A program made the translations under genes and the position numbers. Under the pieces are notes generated by a model. The model had not been told where the DNA came from. It saw only the letters and a list, made by a program, of their open reading frames with translations, and ran no database searches. From NCBI GenBank assembly GCA_036787955.1, contig DAIQOI010000008.1, forward strand, positions 62,001 through 126,000: a stretch of DNA of 64,000 nt, given 5' to 3'. This document shows, piece by piece, positions 8,946-17,671 of this stretch (position 1 is its first letter; every line of letters begins with the position of its first letter). The DNA is from UBA2336 sp036787955 (GTDB lineage Bacteria > Bacteroidota > Bacteroidia > Cytophagales > Cyclobacteriaceae).

Positions 8946-9436
8946 GTCTTTGGTTGATTGTCAGTTGTGCATTAGTTACCATTGCCACGTTTCTGTTCTG
9001 GGAATTTGTGGCATGGTTCACCCATAAATATATAATGCATGGCTTTTTGTGGGCCTGGCATAAATCGCACCACACCGTACACAACCATACATTGGAAAAG
9101 AACGACTGGTTTGCGGTGGTTTTCAGTATTCCGTCCATCGGTTTATTTTACTACTTCAGCTTAGTTAACTACAATCCCTACGGCATCGCTGTTGGCCTGG
9201 GCATTTTATTATACGGTATTTTTTACATCATCTTCCACGACATCATAGTACATCAGCGCATCAAGTGGCGGCCTGCCAGGCGCAGCAAGTATTTACAGCG
9301 CATGATCAACGCACATTACGTTCATCACGCCAAACACACAAAAGAAGGCTGCGAGGCTTTTGGTTTTTTGTATGCGCCTAAAAAATACGAACCAAAGCAA
9401 TTTGTTTACAAAAAAGAGCGGCAGGAAACCCAATAG
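8942..9436 (+). CDS. crtZ: Beta-carotene hydroxylase, CrtZ/sterol desaturase type
   Basis: 164-residue integral membrane di-iron enzyme with about four hydrophobic stretches. Histidine clusters typical of the fatty acid hydroxylase superfamily are visible: HKYIMH, HKSHH, HDIIVH and YVHHAKH. CrtZ adds the 3 and 3' hydroxyls to beta-ionone rings, giving zeaxanthin from beta-carotene. The start overlaps the SRPBCC stop by four bases, and lycopene cyclase follows after 8 bp. Confidence 0.9.
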   Translation: MSLWLIVSCALVTIATFLFWEFVAWFTHKYIMHGFLWAWHKSHHTVHNHTLEKNDWFAVVFSIPSIGLFYYFSLVNYNPYGIAVGLGILLYGIFYIIFHDIIVHQRIKWRPARRSKYLQRMINAHYVHHAKHTKEGCEAFGFLYAPKKYEPKQFVYKKERQETQ

Positions 9437-9444
9437 CATAAAAA

Positions 9445-10137
9445 TTGGAAGACAAGTATTTATACCTGGCGCTTGATTTGGGTTCTGTCGGTGTGCCCCT
9501 CCTTTTCAGTTTTTATCCCAAAGCACCATTCTACAAGACCTGGAAAGCACTGTGGCCGGCTATTGCGATAACCGCTTTTATTTTTATTGTATGGGATGAA
9601 GCATTCACCCGCATGGGTGTATGGGGTTTTAATCCCCGGTACCTTACGGGTATTTATATTTTAAGTTTGCCACTGGAAGAAATACTTTTCTTTATCTGTA
9701 TTCCTTATGCATGTGTTTTCACTTATTACGCACTAAACTACCTGATAGAAAAGGACTACCTGTTTCCCCATCAGGAGTTTATTTCATTCGCCATTGTTAT
9801 TCTGCTGTTTATTGCAGGCGTGTATCATCTTGAGAAATGGTACACTGCCACCACGTTTATCGCGCTGAGTGCGTTGCTGGCTTTGCACTTACATTTTTTC
9901 CGCCCGCGGTTTATGGGAAGATTTTATTTTGCCTACGCCATTATTCTAATCCCCTTCTTTCTGGTAAATGGCGTACTCACCGGTTCCTGGATTGATCAGG
10001 AAGTAGTTTGGTACAACGATGCCGAAAACCTGGGTATTCGCATGGGCACTATTCCACTCGAAGACACATTCTACGGAATGTTGCTGATTTGGATGAATGT
10101 AGTTATCTACGAATACCTCAGGGAGAAAGAAAAGTAA
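9445..10137 (+). CDS. crtY: Lycopene cyclase, fused CrtYc-CrtYd type
   Basis: 230-residue protein with about six or seven membrane segments and two copies of the small lycopene-cyclase domain. The conserved acidic motif occurs once in each half: PLEE (76-79, before ILFF) and PLED (204-207, before TFYG). In actinobacteria these halves are separate subunits; here they are one chain. It would convert lycopene to beta-carotene. The start is TTG at 9445: an in-frame stop lies at 9439-9441 and there is no nearby ATG. It closes the block and meets the next convergent gene with no bases between. Confidence 0.9.
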   Translation: MEDKYLYLALDLGSVGVPLLFSFYPKAPFYKTWKALWPAIAITAFIFIVWDEAFTRMGVWGFNPRYLTGIYILSLPLEEILFFICIPYACVFTYYALNYLIEKDYLFPHQEFISFAIVILLFIAGVYHLEKWYTATTFIALSALLALHLHFFRPRFMGRFYFAYAIILIPFFLVNGVLTGSWIDQEVVWYNDAENLGIRMGTIPLEDTFYGMLLIWMNVVIYEYLREKEK

Positions 10138-10404
10138 TCAGGCTACCAGCTCAATAGGTTTTTCCTGTTTTTGCTTTTTGGGTTTATCCTTCTTCTCTGC
10201 TTTGCGCGCTGACTTTTCGGCTTTTTTAAGCGCTTTTTCCGTGTCCTTAGCCACTGCGTTGGCAAGTTTTTTGGATGTGCGCTTAATGAGTTTCTTTACC
10301 TTTTTAGAGGGCCGTGGATCTTCCTGCTTCACAATTTCCTGAATGGTTCCGGAAAAGCGGCTTTTCAGATCTTTTCGAAGTGCTTTCTTTTTATTCATAA
10401 CCAT
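10138..10404 (-). CDS. Small lysine-rich basic protein, function unknown
   Basis: 88 residues, 26 of them lysine, mainly helical and charged with many Ala-Lys-Lys-Glu patterns in the second half. No signal peptide or membrane segment. The composition recalls histone H1-like or nucleic-acid-binding tails, but there is no recognisable domain. ATG 10404 (MVMNKKK) or ATG 10398 could start it. The stop abuts the crtY stop directly, so the two transcripts converge. Low-complexity composition leaves some doubt that it is expressed. Confidence 0.55.
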   Translation of the reverse strand: MVMNKKKALRKDLKSRFSGTIQEIVKQEDPRPSKKVKKLIKRTSKKLANAVAKDTEKALKKAEKSARKAEKKDKPKKQKQEKPIELVA

Positions 10405-10522
10405 TAATGTTTGGCCTGAAAAATTATTGAATAGTTAGCACAACGTTAAGTCCTTAACAATTATTTAATATTGATATTTATAACGTATTCACAATGAGAA
10501 TTTTATAAGTTTTCGACACCAC

Positions 10523-12934
10523 TTACTCGTAACGAAGCGATATGGCCGGATTGGTGCGGGCCGCCTTATAGGCCTGCGTGGATACCGTGAGCCAGGCCAC
10601 GATCAGGGCAATGCAAGCCGAAAATATATATACCTCTGCCCCTATTGAAGTACGGTAAGCAAACTCCTGCAACCACTGCAAACTGAAATACCAGCCCAGA
10701 AACATAGCTGGTATAAGTGATAACGCTACCAGCAGGGTAAACTCGCGCGTGAGCAGAAAAACAATATGCGATACCGGTGCTCCCATCACCTTGCGGATGC
10801 CTATCTCACGGGTTCGTTGTTCGGTTGTAAAGGCAGCCAGCGCAAACAGTCCCAGACAGGCAATGAAGAGGGTGAGCAAAGCCAGCACGATAAATATATT
10901 CCGCAGCCTGAGTTCGGCACGGAACAGGGCGTCAAAATCATCGTCCAGAAAGGTATAACTGAAGGGCTCACCCTCGCCAAGTTTACGCCAGGTATCTTCT
11001 AATTGGGCAATAATTTCCTGTGGGTTGCCGGTATAACGCACCATCAGGTTTCGGCTTACATCCGCCAGCCGGATAACCAGCGGACGCACATTATTTTTCA
11101 GCGATTCGAAGTTGAAATCGCGAATAACACCGATTACCCGCAAGGTGTCAAAGGGTTCGCTATTAAAATCAATGATATAAGATTCCAACGGATTATCCAG
11201 GGCAAATTCTTTTACAGCAGCTTCGTTGAGCACTACAGCCGAGGAGTCGGTGGCATAATCGCGCGAAAAAAACCTCCCTTCTTTGAGTTGAAGTCTGAGC
11301 AATTCCACATGATTATAATCTGCATAATACTTTCCGGCAAGGTAGTCGGTGTTTTTACCTCGTACTCTGAAAACGGTAGTGTTATTGATGCCCGGAAAAA
11401 CATTGCTCGTAAAACTGGTTAGTTCTACTCCTGAAATTTTCTCCACCTCCTCGCGATATGCCTTCTGGTTATTACCCAACCTGCGTGAGTTGGAAATCTG
11501 TATTACCTGGTGCCGGTCCAGTCCCAGATCTTTATTTTGCATATAGCTAAGTTGCCTGTACACCACAATAGTTGCCACGATGAGAAATGCAGATATGGCA
11601 AACTGAAACACCACCAATACACTGCGCACACTTTTGCTTCGTGCACCGGCACGAAGTCTTCCCTTCAACACATCAACTGCTTCAAAAGAAGTAAGATAAA
11701 AAGCCGGATAGCTGCCCGCCAGTATACCGACTACTACTATCAACAGAAAAGTTAAACCCAGAAACGAAGGCGTCAGCAAATTTGCAGGAGTAAGCTGCTT
11801 ACCCGACAACTCATTAAAAAAGGGTAACACCAGGTAGGAAATCAGAAAAGCCAGCAATGTTGCAATGAAGCTATATACTACCGATTCGGCAATAAACTGA
11901 ACAACCATTTGCGAGCGTACCGAACCAAACGTTTTGCGTAAACCAACTTCCTTGGCCCTGCCTGCTGAACGTGCAGTTGAAAGATTCATGAAATTAATAC
12001 AGGCAATAAGCAACATAAACAATCCGATGGCCGAAAAAATATATACGTACTTAATATCGCTGGCAGGCTCCATATCGCCCTGATATTCGGAACGCAAATG
12101 AGAGTCGGTTATGGGATAGATAACATAGCTGTAAATGCCACCCTGGCGAAGGAACTCATCAAAGCTTATACCAAGGCCCTCTTCCAATTCTTTTCCAACG
12201 TGCTTGCGTACCAGCTCGGTTAATCCGGCATTGATGCTTTCTTCGGATGTCCGGGGGTTTTTACGGATATAGGTAAAAATCGAATTACTGGTCCAACCAT
12301 GCCACAGTGTTTTTTCAATGGTCAGATACGATAATACGGCATTAAACTGTATATGAGAATTGGAAGGGGCACCCCGTGTTACTCCGGTAACCTTACAGGG
12401 CCATTTATCATTGCCGATGGTGATGATTTTACCAAGCGGATTTTCATTGCCAAAATATTTCCTGGCCAGATCCTCGGTGATGACAACAGAGTTGGGCTCC
12501 TTTAATGCTGTTTTCGGATCACCATTCAACCATTCAAAACTGAAGAAGGAAAAAAAGTTGGAATCGGCACCGAAAACTTTGGTTTCGGAATAAATATGTT
12601 CTTCATGGCGGAAAGCCACACCGGATGTGCCCCCCACCGGAAAAACCCTGACCATTTCCTCCACACCGGGAATATCTGTGAGCATAGCCGGCCCCACCGG
12701 CACCGAAGTGTTGGCCGTATTAAACTCCTGCCCCGCCAGTCGCCCCCGCAGTGCCAAACGATAAATATTCTGGTAATCGCGGTGGAACTTATCATAGCTC
12801 AGCTCATCGGCCACATAAAGCCAGATGAGCATACAGACACTAATACCGGTTGCCAGGCCTGCAACGTTAATGGCTGCAAAAAATTTCTGCTTCTTCATGT
12901 TGCGCAGGGCAATGATCAGGTAGTTTCTAAGCAT
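10523..12934 (-). CDS. MacB/FtsX-type ABC transporter permease
   Basis: 803 residues with the duplicated architecture common in Bacteroidota: an N-terminal membrane helix (about 18-43), a large periplasmic MacB_PCD domain, three helices with a cytoplasmic loop, then a second periplasmic domain and three C-terminal helices. FtsX signatures include ARSAGRAKEVGLRKTFG in the middle and TEQRTREIGIRKVMGAP near the end, which are the ATPase-coupling helices. It does not contain an ATPase; the adaptor and ATPase genes are divergent from it across a 271-bp regulatory gap. The exported substrate is unknown. Confidence 0.88.
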   Translation of the reverse strand: MLRNYLIIALRNMKKQKFFAAINVAGLATGISVCMLIWLYVADELSYDKFHRDYQNIYRLALRGRLAGQEFNTANTSVPVGPAMLTDIPGVEEMVRVFPVGGTSGVAFRHEEHIYSETKVFGADSNFFSFFSFEWLNGDPKTALKEPNSVVITEDLARKYFGNENPLGKIITIGNDKWPCKVTGVTRGAPSNSHIQFNAVLSYLTIEKTLWHGWTSNSIFTYIRKNPRTSEESINAGLTELVRKHVGKELEEGLGISFDEFLRQGGIYSYVIYPITDSHLRSEYQGDMEPASDIKYVYIFSAIGLFMLLIACINFMNLSTARSAGRAKEVGLRKTFGSVRSQMVVQFIAESVVYSFIATLLAFLISYLVLPFFNELSGKQLTPANLLTPSFLGLTFLLIVVVGILAGSYPAFYLTSFEAVDVLKGRLRAGARSKSVRSVLVVFQFAISAFLIVATIVVYRQLSYMQNKDLGLDRHQVIQISNSRRLGNNQKAYREEVEKISGVELTSFTSNVFPGINNTTVFRVRGKNTDYLAGKYYADYNHVELLRLQLKEGRFFSRDYATDSSAVVLNEAAVKEFALDNPLESYIIDFNSEPFDTLRVIGVIRDFNFESLKNNVRPLVIRLADVSRNLMVRYTGNPQEIIAQLEDTWRKLGEGEPFSYTFLDDDFDALFRAELRLRNIFIVLALLTLFIACLGLFALAAFTTEQRTREIGIRKVMGAPVSHIVFLLTREFTLLVALSLIPAMFLGWYFSLQWLQEFAYRTSIGAEVYIFSACIALIVAWLTVSTQAYKAARTNPAISLRYE

Positions 12935-13070
12935 ATACTAATGCGATTTTCTATTAGATGGATTGTAAAGGCTTTTGGTTGCTTTCCCAAAAACAATGCC
13001 ACCGCCGGCACTTCAAACTTTTCTTTGGAATTGGTTCATATACAAAGCAACCTTATATGGTTGGTTACAA

Positions 13071-13110
13071 GTCTTTGTACAAAAACGAACGACCTTGTAC
13101 GGAAGCGAAC
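13071..13110. repeat. Two 20-bp tandem repeats between divergent ABC genes
   Basis: Units GTCTTTGTACAAAAACGAAC (13071-13090) and GACCTTGTACGGAAGCGAAC (13091-13110) agree at 15 of 20 positions, each holding TTGTAC then CGAAC. The 20-bp period is close to two DNA turns, which suits two protein copies on one face. The first copy also contains the palindrome TTTGTACAAA (13074-13083). Lying between the divergent permease and adaptor genes, it is a good operator candidate. No regulator gene is adjacent. Confidence 0.5.
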
Positions 13111-13205
13111 ATAAATAAACCCATCATTCCTTTATTTTAGATTGTCAAGGTGTATATATTAGTGGCACACTTGTTGACAGAAATAAACCCCATTGAGGAT
13201 CAATC

Positions 13206-14459
13206 ATGGATAAACCCATCGTAAAAAAGCAATGGCCGGCCAGGCGGATACTCACCTATGCCGGAATATCTGTGCTGGTACTTTTTGTAGCTTATCAGTT
13301 CATTTTCTCCGACCGCAGGTCGCGGCTTCGCGTTGAACGAGAGAAACTAACCATAGCTGAAGTGAAACGGGGCATCTTTCAGGAATTTATCCCGCAAACC
13401 GGAACTGTGGAGCCCAGCCGCACGGTATACCTCGATGCCGTTGAAGGTGGTATAATCAAACGAATACTGAAGGAAAGCGGTGAAATGGTAAAGAAAGGCG
13501 ATGTGATTCTGGAGCTAAGCAACCTGAACCGGGAATTGTCGGTACTACAACAGGAAGCATCCTTTAACGAAAGCATTAACCGGGCACGGGAAACCCGGCT
13601 GAACATTATGCGCAACGACCTGGAACAACGGCTCACCCTGGCACTTATTGACAATCAGCTGGCCATACTCGAGCCGCAGTATTTTCGCAATAAGCAACTC
13701 TACGAAATGAATGTTATCTCCAAACAGGATTTTGAACGCATTGAAGCCGATTACAAATATAACCTGGAACGTAAACGCATTACTTATGAAGTTTACCGTG
13801 CAGATTCCATCGACCGCATCCGCCAGTTGCGGGAAACTGCTGCCAGTGAAATGCGCATGATAAAAAGCCTGGAGGGGGTTCGCAAAATTCTGGATAATCT
13901 GGTTATCCGCGCGCCTATTGACGGACAGCTCACACGCCCGCAACTGGACGTAGGGCAAAGCATCAATGCCGGACAACGCCTGGGCCAGGTAGACGTGGTA
14001 GGCAGTTATAAGGTGCGCGTTGAGATAGATGAACTATATCTGCCCCGGATTACCGAAGGACTGCGCGCCACCACTACCTATGCTGGAAAGGAATACGAGC
14101 TGGTGATCAATTACGTGTACCCCAATGTTATGCAGGGACGTTTTCCGGTAGACATGATCTTTACAAAAGAAATACCCCCCGGAATACGAAGAGGTCTTTC
14201 ACTGAGGCTGCGCATCGAGCTGGGGCAGTCTTCCGAAGAACTGCTGCTGCCAACCGGTGGATTTTTTAAAGACACCGGAGGTAACTGGGTTTTTGTGCTG
14301 GATCCAGATGGCAAACGTGCCACCAAACAAAATATCCGGCTGGGACGCAAAAATACGGAGCACTACGAGGTATTGGACGGACTGAAACCGGGCGACAGGG
14401 TAATTATTTCTTCCTATGAGAATTTCGGAAATAACGATGTATTAATTTTAAATGACTGA
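13206..14459 (+). CDS. HlyD/MacA-type periplasmic adaptor (membrane fusion protein)
   Basis: 417 residues. One N-terminal membrane anchor (about 14-36) is followed by a split biotinyl-lipoyl half (VEGGIIKRILKESGEMVKKGDVILEL), a long helical hairpin of about 120 residues, the second lipoyl half (LVIRAPIDGQLTRPQLDVGQ) and beta-barrel domains. These proteins connect an inner-membrane ABC permease to an outer-membrane channel. The stop overlaps the frame of the following ATPase gene, and the pair faces the permease gene, so all three probably form one exporter. Confidence 0.9.
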   Translation: MDKPIVKKQWPARRILTYAGISVLVLFVAYQFIFSDRRSRLRVEREKLTIAEVKRGIFQEFIPQTGTVEPSRTVYLDAVEGGIIKRILKESGEMVKKGDVILELSNLNRELSVLQQEASFNESINRARETRLNIMRNDLEQRLTLALIDNQLAILEPQYFRNKQLYEMNVISKQDFERIEADYKYNLERKRITYEVYRADSIDRIRQLRETAASEMRMIKSLEGVRKILDNLVIRAPIDGQLTRPQLDVGQSINAGQRLGQVDVVGSYKVRVEIDELYLPRITEGLRATTTYAGKEYELVINYVYPNVMQGRFPVDMIFTKEIPPGIRRGLSLRLRIELGQSSEELLLPTGGFFKDTGGNWVFVLDPDGKRATKQNIRLGRKNTEHYEVLDGLKPGDRVIISSYENFGNNDVLILND

Positions 14460-14493
14460 TTCCTTATATTTAAAACCTCAAATCCCCTTTACT

Positions 14494-15183
14494 ATGATTC
14501 GATTGAAAAACCTCAGCAAAGTGTACACTACCGAGGAAGTAGAGACCACTGCTTTAAACAACATCAATCTGGAAATAAAACAAGGAGAGTTTGTTGCCAT
14601 TATGGGTCCTTCCGGATGCGGGAAGTCAACCCTCCTCAACATTCTCGGCCTGCTGGATAATCCTTCTTCGGGGCAATATTTTCTCGGTGAACAGGAGGTT
14701 TCCGGATATTCCGAGCGCCAGCGTGCACAACTGCGAAAAGGTTCAATCGGATTCGTTTTTCAGAGTTTCAACCTGATTGACGAATTAACTGTTTTTGAAA
14801 ATGTCGAACTGCCCCTGCTGTACCTAAAAGTACCACCAGCCGAAAGAAAGCAGCGCGTAGAAGAAGTACTCGACCGGATGGGTATCATTCACAGACGAAA
14901 CCACTTCCCGCAGCAACTTAGTGGTGGGCAGCAGCAACGTGTGGCCATTTCGCGTGCCATCGTGGCCAACCCAAAAGTTATCCTTGCCGATGAACCTACC
15001 GGTAATCTTGACTCGGCCAATGGAGAAGAGGTAATGAAACTGCTAGCCCAGCTTCACCAAAGTGGTACTACCGTAGTCATGGTTACCCATTCGCCCCACG
15101 ATGCAGGTTATGCCGGGCGTATTGTCAATTTATTTGATGGTAAAATCGTTTCTGAAAATGTAAAAGAACACTTCCACGTTTAA
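14494..15183 (+). CDS. ABC transporter ATP-binding protein, MacB/LolD family
   Basis: 229 residues counted from ATG 14494. Walker A GPSGCGKST is at 38-46, the Q-loop Gln at 90, signature LSGGQQQR at 142-149, Walker B with DEPTGNLD at 166-173 and the switch His at 199. An earlier ATG at 14452 overlaps the adaptor stop, but MIRLKNLSKVY is the standard family N-terminus. It would power the exporter formed with the adjacent adaptor and divergent permease. The following 15184-15298 gap holds only weak hairpins without a T-run. Confidence 0.93.
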   Translation: MIRLKNLSKVYTTEEVETTALNNINLEIKQGEFVAIMGPSGCGKSTLLNILGLLDNPSSGQYFLGEQEVSGYSERQRAQLRKGSIGFVFQSFNLIDELTVFENVELPLLYLKVPPAERKQRVEEVLDRMGIIHRRNHFPQQLSGGQQQRVAISRAIVANPKVILADEPTGNLDSANGEEVMKLLAQLHQSGTTVVMVTHSPHDAGYAGRIVNLFDGKIVSENVKEHFHV

Positions 15184-15298
15184 ACGAAACACAACGGTTT
15201 CGCTAAAAGTATGATTTTGTTTACTGTGGCAGGAACCTCGCAGAGGTTACTGCTTATCCCTTATCAGACCATCGGAACTTAATCCGGATAAAGGGACG

Positions 15299-15859
15299 TT
15301 ACTCTATCACCTCCAGTGTTCCTGAAAACGAACCTTTTACCGTAACGCTGCTGCCCGTACCAGATGAAGCAGTAAAATCGAACTGAAATACCCAGTTATT
15401 ACCCGACCTGCTGATGGTAAGTGTACCCTCTTCAACACTGTAACCGGATACTGCACCTGTAGTAAAATTACCGTTGCCAGCAAAAGATTCCAGCACACTA
15501 CCTTCCAGAAAGCCATCGTTTACTTCATAGGTGCCGGCTGCCAATTCAATGGTGGAACGCGAAAACAGGGCCATGTACAAAATCTGACCCGTACCTGATA
15601 GTTCCTCACCATCGAATGTTAAACCGGAGGAAATGAAAAGCACTTCATAAATAGAACCCAGGTTACCGTTGGCATCCTCTTCCACTCCATATCCCGAAAT
15701 ATAACCTTTGCTCAGGGAGTAGATAGTGCCGTCAATAATTAATTGATTGGGTATTCCTTCCTCATCCTTGCTGCAGGAAGAAATAAAAACAGTGGCTGCA
15801 AAGCATGAAAGCACTGACAGAAACAGTGCAATGCGCCTGAAAAGAATTTTTGAATTCAT
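15299..15859 (-). CDS. Lipoprotein of unknown function
   Basis: 186 residues with a signal peptide II: MNSKILFRRIALFLS hydrophobic core and lipobox ISSC, followed by SKDEEG, an Asp/Glu-containing start often seen on surface-bound Bacteroidota lipoproteins. The mature part is rich in Gly, Ser and alternating hydrophobic residues, suggesting a beta-sandwich. A run of acidic Cys-plus-few residues could act as an export signal, which is inferred. No known domain is recognised and the neighbours give no functional hint. Confidence 0.75.
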   Translation of the reverse strand: MNSKILFRRIALFLSVLSCFAATVFISSCSKDEEGIPNQLIIDGTIYSLSKGYISGYGVEEDANGNLGSIYEVLFISSGLTFDGEELSGTGQILYMALFSRSTIELAAGTYEVNDGFLEGSVLESFAGNGNFTTGAVSGYSVEEGTLTISRSGNNWVFQFDFTASSGTGSSVTVKGSFSGTLEVIE

Positions 15860-15903
15860 AATTGTAGGTTTATGTTGAGATAAAGCAGGGGTACAGGGTT
15901 GGA

Positions 15904-16398
15904 TTAACTCAGAAAATCATCCCATTCATTACCTTCATGCCCTGCAAACTCCCGAAGAAAGAGGGAATAGGTTGGCTTGTGCGGCTTTTTGCGCAACGGC
16001 ATACCGGCTTCTTCAGGTGTGTAGTCGCCCTTGCGGGCGTTGCAACTTTTGCAGGCAGTCACCAGGTTCAACCAGGTGTGCTGCCCGCCTCGGGATGTAG
16101 GAATAATGTGGTCTAAAGTCAAATCGCGTTTCGTGCCGCAGTACTGGCACTCAAAATTGTCACGCTTAAACACATTCTGCCGTGTAAGCGCAACGCCCTT
16201 GTAGGGAGCTTGTACGTAGCGATGCAACCGGATAACCGATGGCATGGGAAAACTCTGATTAACCGAGTGCAGCCGGTAGCCGTTTGCCGGACGAACCAGT
16301 TCGCTTTTGTTCAGGTACACAAGCAAAAAAGCCCGCTGAACGGAACAAACCATCAACGGACTGTAATCCTGATTGAGCACCAAAACCCGGTTATTCAT
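15904..16398 (-). CDS. HNH endonuclease family protein
   Basis: 164 residues from ATG 16398 (MNNRVLVLNQDYSPL, the usual opening of this family; the frame is open to 16425). The HNH/zinc core reads CQYCG, then LTLDHIIPTSRGG, then NLVTACKSCNARKG: two CxxC zinc knuckles flanking the catalytic His of DHIIP. This short type is widespread in Bacteroidota and cyanobacteria with no proven role; it is not flanked by transposase or intron sequence. It appears to be a stand-alone chromosomal gene. Confidence 0.88.
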   Translation of the reverse strand: MNNRVLVLNQDYSPLMVCSVQRAFLLVYLNKSELVRPANGYRLHSVNQSFPMPSVIRLHRYVQAPYKGVALTRQNVFKRDNFECQYCGTKRDLTLDHIIPTSRGGQHTWLNLVTACKSCNARKGDYTPEEAGMPLRKKPHKPTYSLFLREFAGHEGNEWDDFLS

Positions 16399-16441
16399 AC
16401 CGGAAATATAACAGCAAACAGGCAATGAAGCAACCCCTCGA

Positions 16442-17209
16442 TTATTCGGCAGTTAAAATTCTACGGATGCCGGCAAGCTTTTGATCAGGACTCAATTCTT
16501 CAATAAGCACTTTTTCAGCAACATGCGCTATCCGGTACGGTTGGATGTCCGTTAATATCGCAGGGTGCAGATTATGGCCGGGTTTTTCTATAAAAACCAA
16601 ATCCCCCCGACACGCATCATTCAGGCCGGACACCGGCCGTCCACACCGCAACTGCTGCGCAGGAAAGCGCGGCAACAGGTGTCCGCAAAACTTATAGGCC
16701 ATCTGAACCAGGGCGCCCTCATCAATACCAAAAGGAGACTTTCCGCCAGGCAAATAAGGCGCATTCACGTATTTCAAAATCTGTGCTTTCAAAAATTCTG
16801 CGTCTCTGTACTGCCCCAGGCTCTTGGCTTCGCCATTAAAGGCAAACTGCTCTTCCATTCGGAATAATTCGGCCGAAGATATGGGAATTATACTACCCAT
16901 AATAATTATGATAGTCGATTTGTTATACAGGATACTTGAGGTGATGTCGGTTGTGATTTTAAATTCTGCCCTGCATAAATAGTCGAAATAACCCGATGAT
17001 ATGTCATGGTGCTGGCGGCTGTCAATCCAGCCTTCCACGCCATCTGCATATATTTTTATTCTTAAAAATCTTTTATCCGTTGTTTCTGCAATAACCTGGT
17101 AATGATCGCCAAACAGTAATTGTGTGCACCACGGTGATGAAAAAGATGGCTCGTGCCGCACGGCTACCAGGTTTAACCTGCATACACCATATCTTTCAAC
17201 CGGCTTCAT
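16442..17209 (-). CDS. C40 (NlpC/P60) family protein lacking the catalytic Cys
   Basis: 255 residues. An N-terminal SH3-like part (about 10-65, with VEGWID) precedes an NlpC/P60 domain (about 133-252). The core motif that normally reads PFGIDCSG reads PFGIDEG here (159-165), so the nucleophile Cys is Glu164; the codon is GAG. The other expected catalytic residues, His215 and His229, appear in place, as does the RGDLVFIE strand. No signal peptide is obvious. Active relatives cut gamma-D-Glu-diaminopimelate bonds in cell wall peptides; this copy probably binds rather than cuts. It begins 4 bp after smpB, so it is in that operon. Confidence 0.82.
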   Translation of the reverse strand: MKPVERYGVCRLNLVAVRHEPSFSSPWCTQLLFGDHYQVIAETTDKRFLRIKIYADGVEGWIDSRQHHDISSGYFDYLCRAEFKITTDITSSILYNKSTIIIIMGSIIPISSAELFRMEEQFAFNGEAKSLGQYRDAEFLKAQILKYVNAPYLPGGKSPFGIDEGALVQMAYKFCGHLLPRFPAQQLRCGRPVSGLNDACRGDLVFIEKPGHNLHPAILTDIQPYRIAHVAEKVLIEELSPDQKLAGIRRILTAE

Positions 17210-17213
17210 GAAG

Positions 17214-17669
17214 TTACCATTTGGTTCGGCTCAACTCCCGTTGCATGTCGCGTTCTTTTATTGCTTCACGTTTATCGTAAAGTTTTTTACCCCGTGCCAG
17301 GGCTATCTCCAGTTTTGCGTAGCCTCTTTCGTTAATGAAAAGCCTGAGCGGTATTAGCGTTAAGCCTTTTTCCAGCTTCGATTCAAGTTTACGCAATTCC
17401 GACCGTTTCAGCAGCAGTTTGCGTTCGCGTTGTGGATCGTGGTTATAATAAGTGCCTTCGGCATACGGGCTGATAGTCATACCTTTGATAAACAATTCTC
17501 CCTGATTAAAATAACAATATCCATCGGTAAGGTTGGCTTTTCCTTCGCGTATGGACTTTATTTCCGTTCCGGTAAGTACCAGTCCTGCAATGTACTTATC
17601 CAGAATTTCATACTGATAACCAGCCTGCCGGTTGCGAATAACAACATCGTTCCCAAAACGTTTGCTCAT
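17214..17669 (-). CDS. smpB: SsrA-binding protein SmpB
   Basis: 151 residues. Typical SmpB features are the oligonucleotide-binding beta-barrel with NRQAGYQYEILDKYIAGLVLTGTEIKS near the start, the central SPYAEGTYYNHDPQRERKLLL stretch, and a basic C-terminal tail (KKLYDKREAIKERD). With tmRNA it rescues stalled ribosomes. It lies 2 bp after the thioesterase gene and 4 bp before the C40 gene, giving a compact minus-strand operon that starts at tsaD. Confidence 0.96.
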   Translation of the reverse strand: MSKRFGNDVVIRNRQAGYQYEILDKYIAGLVLTGTEIKSIREGKANLTDGYCYFNQGELFIKGMTISPYAEGTYYNHDPQRERKLLLKRSELRKLESKLEKGLTLIPLRLFINERGYAKLEIALARGKKLYDKREAIKERDMQRELSRTKW

Positions 17670-17671
17670 AG

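Noticed and set aside
15185..15248. Weak hairpins CGAAAC/GTTTCG and AACCTC/GAGGTT after the ABC ATPase gene as terminators
   Set aside because: Stems are only six bases and no T-run follows either one.
15904..16398. Homing endonuclease or mobile intron for the HNH gene
   Set aside because: No intron, intein or transposase sequence surrounds it and the protein is of the ordinary chromosomal type.
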